Assembly: GCA_964007475.1 (NCBI GenBank)
Contig: OZ023275.1
Location: 3,348,001 to 3,412,000 of the forward strand
Direction of reading: 5' to 3'
DNA length: 64,000 nucleotides
Source: Hybos culiciformis
Taxonomy: Eukaryota; Arthropoda; Insecta; Diptera; Hybotidae
The translations under genes and the position numbers were made by a program. Within the stretch, counting starts at the first letter, position 1, and every line of letters begins with the position of its first letter. A model generated the notes under the pieces. That model saw only the letters and a program-made list of their open reading frames with translations. It had not been told where the DNA came from and did no database searches. Below, piece by piece: positions 23,201-35,638 of the stretch.

Positions 23201-26200
23201 AAAATAAATAAACATCAAAGACATTAATTGTATTCTAATAAAAAAAGATTTATTTGATATACATAATGTTAAACTTTTTTTTCTTGATTTCCTTTTACTT
23301 TTACGATTTACCATTATGTGTTTTCTGGCTTTCTCTTAATAGTTAGATTCATAGAGTTCATGTAATTTAAAATTAAGTTAAAATATAAACACTTTAATAT
23401 ACACTTTCATCATTATATAAAAGTTTTATGATATAATAATATAAAATATACATAATATAAAAAATATATTTTTGCGTCGATAATGTCCAAGAACTTATAT
23501 CCAAATCTTGATAATAATGTTCTAAGTTACTGGCAAAACTTAAAAAAAAAATAATTCAAACATTATTCGAGTGCTGTGCTGTGAAATATAAAGCACAGAA
23601 TACAAAAACGCATGTGGCTTACATTAGTATTTCAGCAAATCAGCTTTTAATACCTTTGTTAGATTAAAAATTCTATTATACGAATGTATAATATGAAATT
23701 TTTATGAAAATGTATGACTTTTTTCAGGCATAAGACTTCTAAAAACTTTATGTATCATATAGAGAAAGCTTTCAAAATAGGATAATCTGTGTTGAATTTA
23801 GAATTTTTACATACATATTAATAAATTTCATCACATACAAAAAATATTTATTAAATTATATATTTTAAATTTATACTTTTTCAACAAATCTTTATTTATA
23901 TAATTCTAATTTAATTATAATATTTTGTTTTCCTAAAAATATAATTTTGTTATAAATACAATCAGCTTAAAATTTTTTAAATAAATCAAATTTTGTAACT
24001 GATAAAAAGTTTTCTTATTTATAAATCTAATGCAAATAAAGATTTTCCTGTAAAGCATAAAAGCATAAAATTTTGTAATGCAAAAAGGGATTTTTCTAAT
24101 ATTTGTAGGAAGATTATGAATGTGTCACTTATATCTCATGTTATTTCACTTTTGTGAATCTAATGCAAATCTAAAATGTTTCAATTTCTAAAGTATTCTG
24201 GCTTAATGATTCAATGAGAAATATAATTAAACTTTATTTTTTTTTTTTTTGTTGAACAGTGGAATCCATAGTTCATCGATTTCTTAAGGCTCTCATGGAA
24301 CCATTTTTTTTTTTTTTCATTTAAATTTGAAAAAGGATATCCTGATTATCGTTATTTTGCGGTACCCAAAGTCGTACCATTTGTTGGTACTCGACGACAA
24401 ACATGAAACAAAATATTTACATTCACAAAATTCTATACTTTTAAATATTTAAATATTTCAAACAATTTAAGCCATAACCCTAACAAAAGCTGTATTTGTA
24501 TTAGTTTATTAAAGCTTCTTAATTAAAATTTCTTCCTTTTATAAGTCCCACATTGCTTAATAATTTGAAAGAAAATATATAAAAATTTCTAAATTGTATA
24601 ACAAAAAGATAATTTTATGAAAACTTTTTGAATGTAAAACTTTGTTTAATGTTACCGTATTAACATGACCCTTAAATTTTCTGATCATCTAAAAGTTATT
24701 TAATTTTCCTTAAATATATTATGAGCATAAACTAAAGATTTATTGTAGTTTCTGCTTAAAATTTGTTCAATATGCTAACTTTCACATTTTATTACTTTTA
24801 TTATGAATTATGATAAAGGAAAAGATTTTAATGACTTTTATAGTTTGTATTACAAGAATATTATACATAAACAAAGAGGCAATATTATACAATTATATAT
24901 AAATGAACAACGTACATACATGATTAAATTATATTTCAAAAACATAAAAGTTGTACGAAATATATATTATTGAAATATATTTTTTGCTCAGATAATTGAT
25001 TTTGAATTTATTAGACATGATTAATATTGTTCGTAAAAAGACTATTATAAATATATATTCTTGTAATCACTGTTAAAAAACAAAAAAACAAAACAGATTC
25101 ATAACCTATAATACCTGGTATACAGTCCATTATATTCGAAGAGTCAAGAAATTCTGCATACTCAAATGAATAAGGTCTTTGGATTCATGATATTGTGTAA
25201 AAAGTAATAAGAAATTCTGGTAGGCAGTTATAACAAAATTACATCAAACGTACTCATTTCTGAACATTTTTTTTTTTGGAACACCCTATTTTCTTGTTAT
25301 TAAAATACATTATAAATAAGTTCATGAAAAACTTTTATTGAATTTCTATTTATGAAACAGAAATCTTGAATTTATTTATTGGATTATTTGAAAACATGTT
25401 AATAAACAAAACAAAGTAAACTAAACATTCATAAATATTTATTTTGTATACATATCTATTTTTTGAGGAAATTTTTACCGAATATTTTACACATGTAAAT
25501 GAAAAGGGTTCCGCTTTATTACAAAATCCTCAAAATCCCTAATTCCTAAAATTTTTATACACACAAATATTTTTATTTCAAATCTTGAACCTGTAATACT
25601 GGTATTTTCTTTCTCGATTTTGCCAATGCGAAATACGTTATGTTAAACGGTATTAATTTAATTTAACAAGTCGCAGAATTAGGATGCAGCGACTTCGATT
25701 TTGACTTATTAAACTTCAATAATAATTATGATTGTGGCATTCTTTTTTTAAACTAAAACAAATCAACTATTTGCCAGAGAAAATAAAACCATTTACGGCT
25801 TTATTTATAATTTTTTGAAATATTTTAATTTCCCGACTTTGATGAAGTGTTTCAATTTCAAACATTGTTGCATTAACTAGTGCAACTGTGTCCAATTTCA
25901 ATTCGTAGTTATGACTTAAAATATTATAAATCTTTTATAAAATATCGCATAATATCTAGTTAATGCGCATTCTTTTGATGAATATGTATTACCAATATTA
26001 TTGTATAAGATTAAATAGAATTTACATAATAAGTATATTAAATTCTATGTTTTTGAATATCTTGGAATAAAAAATGATTATTTTCTTAATGAAAAACATT
26101 ATCTCTATTGGAGTGTAACAAAAAATTAATTGGAACTTTTACTGATTTTTCTTTAAGAAATAAAAAAAAGAAAAAAAAAAAGTTAAATAAAAGAATCTAA

Positions 26201-29100
26201 ATTATTCTCAACTAAATTCAATTCTGTAAATAAATATATATTTATACAAAAACTTATATTTATGAACTTCATTTATTTTTCTTTTAAATTGAATTGTTAA
26301 TTATTATTTTTATAACTGTCCGAATACTGATATTAGTTCATGAAATTGTTACATTTCATCAACTTCGAGTTAATGATTTTAATTCAAGCAAATTACTTAG
26401 CTGTTCTTTGCACAACAAAATAATTTGATTCTTTATTTCAATTTGGCGGGATTCTCGATATGTTTTATTCTGAGCAAATCTGATGATATAAGCCCTAGGT
26501 TTATTCTATTAACTATATATAGAGCATAATTTTAACACTCAACAAATACAATATTCTTATGTACATATAATAATATTACAATATAAAAACAAAGAGTATA
26601 AAAGAAACTCCCGGTTCGGAAATGAAGGACAAAAATAAATTTTTGTTTGAAGTGTCAAAATTTATTTAGCCTTTGGGCTATAAATGTATTCTAGAAAATA
26701 AAAGATCAAATTATTCAAATTTCCAAACCATTTACTATATATTATATATGTATGTGTATTTTTTTGAATAAATTTCATCCCCATAAATAAAAATATTTTT
26801 ACTGGTGTGATATAAAAAAAAAAGGAAAAATATTGAATCACAAAATTTTCACTTCTTTAAACAAATAAAGTGAAAAATTTTCTATAGTAGTGTAAGTACT
26901 ACTACTATACATACTTCGCTACTAATCAAAAAATAAAATAAAAAAAACTGAATAAAAAGCTAAAGCAGGAACAAGTGAAGAAAAAATTTTAAAAAATATC
27001 TTTTTTCGAAAGCATGTTTGGCAAGAATTTTATTTTTTATTTTTTTTTTTTGTTTTTCATTCGTTTTAAATTGAAATTGTATGAGGATGTAATATACATG
27101 AATGAGTAAACTAGGGCACATTTCCTTTTTGCTTGCTTTTCAAAATTTTTATTTATTTTGCATTCTATTGAAAGGAAATTTACTTTCTTTTGAGTTTTCA
27201 TTTTTTATGTGCCTCCTATATAACTTTTTTTATGTACCTCCTATATAACATAATAATTTTGGTTTCATAAATTATATATATAAAAAATATAAAAAGACTT
27301 TTTTTGTAGGAAATAAAACGAAATATTGTTCTTCCAAAGCTTCGTTTTTATATTATAGTTTATAATATTATAGTTAGAAAAAATGAATATATTACAAAAG
27401 ACTTTTCTATGTTACCGAAAACAAAATCAATTGCAAGGTCAACTTCAAATCAGTTTTTGTAGAGATAATAAAATTAAGGTATATCTGTTTTGTTGATAAA
27501 CATTTCAAACCCATTTCAATGCTTTTCCTAACTATTGATTAGAAAACTTTTCTTTTACCAAAAAAAATCGTTGTGATAAGAACCAAAAACAGAATTTCAA
27601 TATAGTCGGTTAATTTAATATAATATACTTAAATAAATGTAAAAAAAAAAAGATACTTTAAATCTTTAAAGTTGAGCAAAAAAGAAAAAAATAAAGTGAT
27701 GAAAACATTTAACATCAAGATTTTAATAATATAATTGGGTTTTCTGAGGAGACATCTGATATATATTTCACTGAATAAATGAAAGATTTAAAAATAAAAT
27801 TTAATAAATAAGAAAATTGTTTTATTTTTTGTATTCTTTTACATTGAGATTCATTCAAACTTACAATCATTTATTTTAGAAAATACTTCTTCTTTTTTTT
27901 AAATTAATTTTTATTATATAAAGAAAATTTACATTTCGTAAAGCTTTAAAAACAAAAAAAAATAAAAATTTTTATTTTTAAATGAAAATTCATTAAATTA
28001 CTCTGAAAAAATTCTAACACAAAAAATATTGTTCTTGATATTAAGATTTGTATTCACAAAAATGTACATAGCTATCAAATATATATTATGTACTTCCTGT
28101 TATTACATTTTTCTTTTTTCAAGTTAAGAGTGACAAATAAAATTAATATTTTTTTTTTGACTTAAGGGACATGAAAAAAATCAAAATTAAAAGACAAAAA
28201 AATTAAAGCTTAAATGACATTATATTATGGACAATAATACATTCATAAAATATTGTGTCGAGGTTCTATTTCAAGCATAGTCTAGTAGTAGTCTAACAGT
28301 AGTCCCGAGAACTAGTAGAATAGCGTTAAAAAATAAAAAGAAGAAAAATGTCTCTTTTTTTTACTCCAAATTCTTAGATACAATTTATCATTGAGCTTTA
28401 AGCAAAATATGTACTTTTTTTTTTAACCATTTTAATGTTTTTTTTTTAAAAGAATTTTTCTTTTTCTTCAAAAAATAAAAACATTTTATACAAAAAAAAA
28501 GAAGAAGAAATTTTCTTATTTTCTTTAAATTTAGTTACTTCAATAGAACAGGAGCCATATAATATGGGATGATAAATGATTTGAAAAAAAAAAAGTACAA
28601 AGGTTCAAATATATACGATCCATTAAACAAACTTTATTGATGATCCTTGACCCGGGGTTTTAGTGATATTTAATTTATACCAAAAAAATTTTCGTTTTTT
28701 TTTAATAATTACAAATTTAAATACATTGGCTATCAAATTAAATTTTTTTTGTTTTCAAGTAAAAACTACATAAAAACTCAAAAATCTAAAAAAAATAAAA
28801 TAAAAATGTATCTTAATAATCCTATAGTACTTAACCAGTCTTATGTTTTATTTCTCAATAACTAAGTGGCTTTAATACATTTAAATATTTTCATTTCCTA
28901 ATTATATTATATTTTTGATCAAATAAAGAATTAGTGAACTGCTAGATTAGGTATATTTTTTTATTTATAATAATAATTTAATTGAATAAAATTATTCAAA
29001 TTTTCGGAATAAGCCTTAAAATAATCCAATATATAAACTCCAAAAATATTTCAGTAACTTGACTTATTAAAGTGGGCTTTAAATATACATATATTCACTA
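20258..29100. other. AT-rich non-coding stretch of nearly 9 kb
   Basis: No gene or intact element could be supported. At 25278-25288 the sequence ggaacacccta, preceded by gaacatttttttttttt, resembles one end of a mariner-type element, but no partner end was found. The frame at 21137-21379 (80 codons) is low-complexity. A small tandem duplication lies at 27201-27249. Slightly richer patches near 24255-24400 and 25600-25720 carry no readable coding signal. Confidence 0.55.
27201..27249. repeat. Tandem duplication, about 25-bp period, two copies
   Basis: The unit tttatgtgcctcctatataac is followed at once by tttatgtacctcctatataac, with one substitution and one T-run length difference. It is a local slippage duplication with no recognised function. 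Confidence 0.9.
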
Positions 29101-29265
29101 TTTTCGACTTCTTGAGGCAGCTCCAGACATCTCCATGCAGCTTGACAAGAGATGCCTAAACTTAAAACTTAAACTTAACTTAATTCTAGCAATCAATGGT
29201 GCCATAAAATTCCATAACATCAAATTCCATCTTCATCTGTTGAGCGCCCATTAGAAAACAAACCT
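29101..29265 (+). other. G+C-raised island, possible transposon or exon remnant
   Basis: From gacttcttgaggcagctcca through gttgagcgcccattag the composition is clearly richer than the flanks. A 60-codon frame (29072-29254) passes through LLEAAPDISMQLDKRCLNLK and then becomes repetitive (aaacttaaacttaactt). No domain, start context or splice pair is visible. It is best read as decayed coding or repeat sequence of unknown origin. Confidence 0.25.
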
Positions 29266-30735
29266 TAACCCAGGTTTCGCACTTTAAATTTTTACTAAAT
29301 ATTAAAGGAATAAAGGAGGCGTTTGGATTAAAAATCAAGGAACGTTATGTTGAAAAATAAAAGATTTTGTCTCAAATTCGAAAAATAAGGGGGAAAAAAG
29401 AAATTGAATGAAAATTATGGAAACAAAAGAAGTAAAGTGGGAGTACGCATCAATGCGGTATTTAATGTGGGATTTAAAGTATGTATTCCAAAAAACTTTA
29501 CCTAATCCTGATACTTGAAATAATTTATGAGCTTTTAAAAAGAACTATATAACTAGAAATATTATTACAGTTTTCATAAAACCAATCCCAATGAAATTTT
29601 ATTACTAATTTTATTTTATTTTTTTCAGATGTCAATCGCTATTCCTTAATACTTATATTGAGCACACGTTGAAGTTAAGTAATAAAACTTAATCCATTCT
29701 TTTATCTAATGTGTAATATTCATTATTTATAATATATCAAAGTTCTGATCTCTCGAAATCATCTTTTAGAAAGAAATATAAAAATAATCATTTTCCATAT
29801 ATAAATTTGAATGGGAAATTGAAAAATTTTCCTTCTCTTAGTTTTAGAAGCGGAAGAAAATTAAATAATGTTTCATTTTTATCATTTCCAGAGGATTCAA
29901 AAAGTAAAATATTAAGACAGAAACAGGATGTTGAATGTCGAGAGAATTTTAAATTTCAATCAAATTAGATTTAAAAAAAAAAATAAATAATAATAATAAT
30001 AATAATGTATAATACAATTTCTTAGAAAACAGAATTTGCAAAAAATAAAATCGCAATAGCAATTTTTTTTTTTTTTTTTTTTTAGTTTTCATGATAAAAA
30101 GAAAATTTTAACTAAATTACATAGTTGTATTTTCTGGAAAAACATTATATTTTTTATCATGAAATATAATATTATAATGTTGTCTTGTCGGTAACAAGTC
30201 TAAAATAAATCTGTTATATACGATGCATAAAAATTCTGAAAATAATGATTGTTTTCAATAGGGACTCCTTAATAGATAGATTCGTTAGAATATTTCCAAA
30301 GAATAAATTAATCTAATCAAATATTTTTGAACAGGAAAACTTAAATTATTATTTTGTAGGTATTATTATTATTATGACTAATACAAAATAAAAAAGTATT
30401 TAAAATTTATTAACTTAAATTAAAATTTTATTAGAATAATTGAGTCGTACATAAAATCCTGAATAATATTTTTATGTTTGTTGTTTTGAAATTCTTCGCT
30501 TTCATTCATGGTTGGCATTTCGTCAACTTTTTTTCTATTTTAAACTAGACTAAATGGAAGAAAAGGACGAAATAACATCGAAATTTATTAAATTTGTGCT
30601 TATTACACATAATAATAACTCAAAAATTTTGTTTTGTTCGATTCATAACCAAAGTTAAAAGACAGATATTAGTATCTTGTCGCAAGAACCAACATTTTTA
30701 TTTAATTAAGTTATTTTTTTCTAATACTTATATTG
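29266..30735. other. AT-rich stretch, no gene seen
   Basis: It contains the (AAT)n microsatellite and the T21 run. The short patch gggagtacgcatcaatgcgg at 29440-29460 stands out in composition only. Nothing else is recognised. Confidence 0.55.
29986..30006. repeat. (AAT)n microsatellite
   Basis: Seven perfect aat units. A 21-base T-run follows at 30063-30083. Confidence 0.9.
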
Positions 30736-30739
30736 TGTT

Positions 30740-30900
30740 CTTTTAATTTTGTCGAGTTTTGTTCATTGTGTCCGTCGCATGTATTTCGTCCGGGATGGAA
30801 AAAACTAGAAAATACTGGGAGATCTTTTAAACTTAGTCGGTGGAAACCAACCCTGCTTTCAATGACTACAAGCCTCCGCAAAAATATATGCAAAATAATA
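30740..30900. other. G+C-raised island with open frames on both strands
   Basis: The stretch from tcgagttttgttcattgtg to tacaagcctccgcaaaa is richer in G+C than its surroundings. It is open on the plus strand (30733-30975; residues CPSHVFRPGWKKLENTGRSF) and on the minus strand (30711-30917; residues RVGFHRLSLKDLPVFSSFFH). Frames open on both strands over the same richer patch are expected from low stop-codon density alone. No family was recognised; a transposon relic is the likeliest reading. Confidence 0.25.
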
Positions 30901-30975
30901 ATGCACAAAAAACACAAAATTGACTGGACTATAATACTATATAAGAATACAAAATTAATTTTAATTAAATGTTAA

Positions 30976-32596
30976 ATTATATAAACATTTTTAATTATTA
31001 TTATTCTTCACAATATTATAATAAATACAATGAAAAATAAATATTTATTAAATTTATTTATTTTTTTTTTAATGTAATTTTTATCCTTAATATTTTTTAA
31101 CATACAAAAAAAAAAATACAAAAATTATGAAAATAATAAAGAAATGCCAAACAGAGATTACTTTTAAAAACCATTAAAAAAAAACAAAATTAAATAAATA
31201 AATATTATATATTTTTTTTTTTTTAAATTAAATGTTTATATTTATTCAGCAATTGAAAATTAAATATTAAATACAATAATATTGCACCAAACATGGGATT
31301 CGAATATTTATATAGTATGAAGTTTATATTTTCATGTTTATGATTTTTTGGTGCTTTTATTTTTTTTTTGGTAAAAAGAATTTTTTTTTTTTTGTTTTTT
31401 TTTTTAAATTATGCAAACAGATGTTTCAGTAGCATTCATTTTAACAAAGTTTTCCTGACAACATTTTGTTTTTTATTTTTTCAAAAAAATAATAATAATA
31501 ATGACTGGAAAAAAAAAGCATACATAATATTATTAATTAAATTATTTAAAATAAATAATTTATAATTAAAAAGCTGACAAAATTTTATATTTACTTTTTT
31601 TTTCCTGTACATATACATAATATTTATTATTATTATTTTTAAAAAAGATAAAAAATGTTTAAATTCATGTTTACAGTTGCGATATAGAAAAAAATTAATG
31701 AACAGCAAAATATTTCGATGGATTTGTTAATTGGATTATAGATCCAAGACCTACAAAAATGTATAGCCAAAATTAAAAAAAAAAATTAAGAAAATACTGT
31801 GCTAAGAAATAATGTGTAAATAAAATTAATATTTTTCTCCAAAATTCACAATAAGTCAGTCAACTGCTTGAAAAGAGTTTTTTTCAAGCAGTTAGGAGAT
31901 AATAAAAACTTTATTACATAAAAAATAGCAACAAAATATTGAAGTTTTATTTTTATTGTCTGATTGTTCATTGTTATAAATCAATTCACAATAAAATTGT
32001 TTCCTATTTCTTTTCTTGCAGAAATTCTTTAAGTGTTATCAATAAAAAATTGTATCTTCAATTCATTTTATTTATAATTTTTATTTTTTCACTCAAAAGT
32101 CAATTCCTCTATATTTTCTATACAATTGCTCATTCCTCTATATAGAATTCAGATTATATTTATATGGCTGATTTTCTGTATATAAGTTGTATAAAGTATG
32201 TATTTTAAAAATAGATTAAAAAATCTAAAGGCCATATTATGAGTTTAGATCAATCCGATTAAATTTATTTTTGCTATTACAATAAATAAATATTAAAAAT
32301 ATAATAGTTTTTATAATATTTTATTCACCATGGAATGATAGAAATATTTTTTTTATGTAAAATGATATAATATTTTTTAATGTTCTTAAATGCACTGAAA
32401 AAAACCACTTGATTTAAATCAGCTATAAAATAAAGCAGAAAAATTATATAACTAAAGTACTTTATTTTCTTGCAATATGTGGTGGAAATCTTACATTTAT
32501 ATGATTAAATGCATAATATCATTAAAACATGTACAACAATTGTAGCAAAATTTGCTACAACAAAATCCTAGTATTTATTTGTTTTTCTATTACAAA
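30976..32596. other. AT-rich stretch, no gene seen
   Basis: It holds only poly-A and poly-T tracts, the compact hairpin at 31862-31893 and a small direct repeat attcctctata near 32102-32145. Open frames at 31368-31565, 31481-31708 and 31939-32145 are Phe/Asn/Ile/Lys-rich chance frames. Confidence 0.55.
31862..31893. repeat. Perfect 13-bp hairpin with a 6-base loop
   Basis: The arm aactgcttgaaaa (31862-31874) pairs without mismatch with ttttcaagcagtt (31881-31893). The stem contains a mixed-sequence ctgcttg part, so it is not simply an AT palindrome. No promoter or gene lies nearby; the role is unknown. Confidence 0.85.
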
Positions 32597-32601
32597 TAGG
32601 G

Positions 32602-32631
32602 TTTTTGGATCGAGCCGGCTCGATCCAAAAA
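32602..32631. repeat. 30-bp perfect palindrome inside the hAT-like MITE
   Basis: The sequence centred on gatcgagccggctcgatc reads identically on both strands over 30 bases with no spacer. It lies at the left terminus of the hAT-like element and overlaps its inverted repeat, so it may be a transposase-binding or strand-extrusion feature of the family. Confidence 0.95.
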
Positions 32632-32874
32632 GCTCGAGCTAGCTCGTCTGTTTTTGTTCGAATGAAGATCGAGTTTTTATCTGCTAATGGCTCGAGCTCA
32701 GAATTTTTAATGTTTTACATTTTACTTTTGTTTTTTTTTTTAATTTATTGGAACAGTATATAAGGAAATATTTCACTTCAATCTTATAAGTCACAGTCAA
32801 TTTTAACTTAAAATTTATAAATTGGTTTTTTTATGCCATTGTTTTTTCATATGTATTTTATTTTTAAGAAGGCT

Positions 32875-32894
32875 CGGGTAGCTCGAGCTACCCG
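32875..32894. repeat. 20-bp perfect palindrome inside the hAT-like MITE
   Basis: cgggtagctcgagctacccg is self-complementary without a spacer. Together with the palindrome near the left end, it shows that the element is built from ctcgag-type dyads. Confidence 0.95.
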
Positions 32895-33210
32895 ATCCTC
32901 CTTATACAAAAAGCTTGAAGGCTCGAGCTTACGAATATGGTCGAGTTTCAAAAACCCTAATTACAAAACATATATTTCTGAATTTTTTATGTCGAATATT
33001 GTTATAATCGTATTTTCTTCGATATGAGAAAAAGTTAATCTTTCTAAACTAAAGCCATCCACTCGATTTGATCTACATACATAGGGATACAAAGTTTACA
33101 TACATAGAGTTGCAATGTCTACGAATAGAATTATTGATATCCCAGATGAGAATAGTTGAATTGTTTTTCAATATTATTGACCAAAATTCATTATTAAAGC
33201 CTAAACGAAA

Positions 33211-33249
33211 CAGAAAATTTAGCTGCCGCAGCTATCTGTTTTTTCAGTG
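33211..33249 (-). mobile_element. Terminus of the CACTG-ended element family (partial)
   Basis: Read on the minus strand, this block is CACTGAAAAAACAGATAGC continuing tgcggcag..aa.ttttctg. It matches 6106-6140 apart from a few extra A residues. TA follows directly outside (33250-33251 on the plus strand). The opposite end of this copy was not found: cactgaaaaaaacc at 32393 is a candidate, but it lacks a TA flank and the hAT-like MITE would lie between. Confidence 0.5.
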
Positions 33250-33251
33250 TA

Positions 33252-35351
33252 TTGACTGGGAAAATAGTTAAAGTTTACTCCCTATATTACCTTTATTCTT
33301 TATTATTAGTTATAGTGACATTTTTTTTATTAATATACTATTCCAGCCTCATTTAGTTCTTTTAAGTTTAAAAACACATCAAATATATAGTTATATTTAT
33401 CAATTCCTAACATTCTAATTCGGCAACATCATAAAAAGTAATGTTAATTCATTTTTCATGTTTTCATTTAATTTGGTTAGATTTGCTTTTCATCTATTTC
33501 CTGCTTTCCTCATAGTAGTAGTGTTGTTAAATAACAAAATAAAAAAAAAAACTAAATATAAGGATTATCGATAAATCTTTTTTATTTGTGCTAACAATTC
33601 TTTAACTTTTTTGTGAATTGAAATAAATATTTAAATTTTTTACATCTTCATCCGAAATTTGAAAAAAAAAATAAAAATATATATATAAATATAAATATAT
33701 ATATAGATTGTTGTTAGTAATTCAGAATTCTATGCTGGAATTTCAAAACCTATCTATTTGTATGCAAATTTATTTTGTTTGCCTTCCTTGGAAAAATATA
33801 AATCAATTTTTTTTTTATTGCCAGATCTTTATTATCCCATTTTTCGAAGTGATTTTTCTTTTGTGAAAACAGTATTCATTTAACCAGAAATTTTTAAAAA
33901 GGAAAACATGTTTTTTTATTGTTCTACTAAACTCTGATGTTTCAACTACAATTCTTTGGAAGCCTAAATATGCCTAATCTCGTTCACTTTCGCATTGGGA
34001 CTCTTACGATTTCTTATTTGACTGTTACGGACACTCAAACAAACCAGAGTCTAAATACTTTTTCATTGAAAATTTTAATGTTTTCAATTATAATCATATT
34101 TTTAATGGATTCAATACTTATTTATACATATAATCATTTTTCTAACATATGATGATAAACCTTACAATAAACCTTTATCCTATATGGTCCAATTCAAATT
34201 TCTCATTGTGGTCATTTATTCATTTAATTATTACGATTTTCAAATATTTGAAATCAAAAACCTAAGTTTAATATATAGACAATTATATACAGATATAAAA
34301 CGAATTCATGTCTAAAATATAATCATATATAGTTTTTATAGTTGATTACATGTTAAATATATTTTATTTTCAGAATCAATAACTCAATAACATTAATAGT
34401 GTTATTGTTTATAGAAAATTATAAAGGACTATTTAAACAGGAGTACTTTTGTTATCGTTTTCTTTTTTTATATCCAATTTATAGGAATTCATTGTGAACA
34501 ATGACTCTTTTCATACAATCATGACATAATGTGTAACACATGAATTATTAACTAATAGGGATATAAAATAAACATTATAAAATCATAATAATTAAAGTAA
34601 TAATATAATATTATAATTACATTAATAAATTCAAAATGAAAAGTTGCAGACAATTAGCCTCTTTTCTATATTATTAGTTTTTTTATTAAAATATATATAC
34701 AATATTTTCTAAAACATTTAAACTTTTAACGAGAATTTAAAATGTTAAATTCAATTATTTTTATACATGAACTAATTTTCAAAAACATTAAAACATTATA
34801 AAATTATATAACTACATTTTTTTTTATATTAAATATGAAATATTTCTGTAAATTAAAAAAAAAAAAGAAGAAGAAAACATGATAAAATTTATGATGCATA
34901 CAACATTTAAAAACACCAATTTTATGGAAGGATAACTATTATTTTTCATTTTATTATGTAAAAAAAAGAACATAAAATATAATATTCTTAATAATTTTCA
35001 AATAATTAACATTCTACTCTCCAAAATAAATCAAGTTTTAAGTTTTAATTCAAAAGTTTTTTTTTTCAATAACATAAACCATTAAAAAGAAGCATAATAA
35101 TTAGACATGACTTTTGAAGTGTCTTTTGGAAACTACAGTGTCATTCTGAAATAACATTCTTCCCTTCTGTCAAACTTATTATATATAAAATCTTCTGTGA
35201 TGCAATTTCCTTCAGCACTTAATTATTCGGAGACCAATGGAATAAATTATTGTAATCATTCCTAACATTTAATTTTATTTTAATTTGTTAATTATGTCGA
35301 TGTCAGCCTCATTAATTTATAGGTTAAATTAAATTAAATCTATCAAGATTA
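33252..35351. other. AT-rich stretch, no gene seen
   Basis: It includes a TA/TATAAA microsatellite around 33677-33707. A frame at 33937-34152 begins in slightly richer sequence (NLVHFRIGTLTISYLTVTDT) but ends in low-complexity residues and has no further support. Confidence 0.5.
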
Positions 35352-35638
35352 TCTATCTAATATAATAAAAGGTGAACTCACCTCTTAAACGACCTTGACA
35401 GTGTTGGCACTTTCCTCTATTTATTTTTTTAAACGTAAATAATAAATAAAATAACCGAATGACTATGCAACACTGAATGCAAGGCGTACTTTGATAAAAA
35501 CTTTAAAATGTAAACAAAAAAAATCAAAGCGTACTTTATCAATAAAAAAATAAAAGCATTCTTTTCGAAATGACAAAAATCAACGCATAGTTACTAGGCT
35601 AGGCCTGCACTATTTTTTCTGTGCATGCTTTTTTCTAG
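35352..35638 (+). mobile_element. Helitron-like non-autonomous element, 287 bp
   Basis: It begins TCTATCTAATATAATAAAAG and ends CTAG, between host A (35351) and host T (35639). This is the TC...CTRR with A|T insertion rule of canonical Helitrons. A hairpin, tgcac (35606-35610) with gtgca (35621-35625), stands 9 bases before the CTAG end, as Helitron 3' ends require. Just inside the 5' end is the palindrome aggtgaactcacct (35370-35383), a feature described for some Helentron/DINE-type elements. No Rep/helicase coding exists, so the copy would depend on an autonomous relative. The boundaries rest on short motifs and no second copy is present in the window, so the call is moderate. Confidence 0.55.

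Larger units (their letters stand above)
32597..32959. mobile_element. hAT-like MITE, 363 bp, with perfect 8-bp target duplication
   Basis: The element is bounded by an 11-bp perfect inverted terminus, TAGGGTTTTTG...CAAAAACCCTA, which fits the loose hAT end consensus YARNG. The octamer attacaaa lies immediately outside both ends (32589-32596 and 32960-32967), an exact 8-bp target duplication and the hallmark of hAT transposition. Inside are many ctcgagc/gctcg motifs, a 30-bp perfect palindrome at 32602-32631 and a 20-bp perfect palindrome at 32875-32894. There is no transposase frame; the frame at 32833-33027 runs across the right end and is a shadow. An exact target duplication argues for a comparatively young insertion. 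Confidence 0.88.

Noticed and set aside
25278..25288. Mariner-like end ggaacacccta
   Set aside because: No matching opposite terminus or TA-flanked partner was found within several kilobases. It is at most a relic end.
32393..33249. An 860-bp element from cactgaaaaaaacc (32393) to ttttttcagtg (33249) with the hAT-like MITE nested inside
   Set aside because: Only the outer 10 bases are inverted, the flanks do not match, and the left end lacks the cagatagctgcggcag block seen at the other termini.
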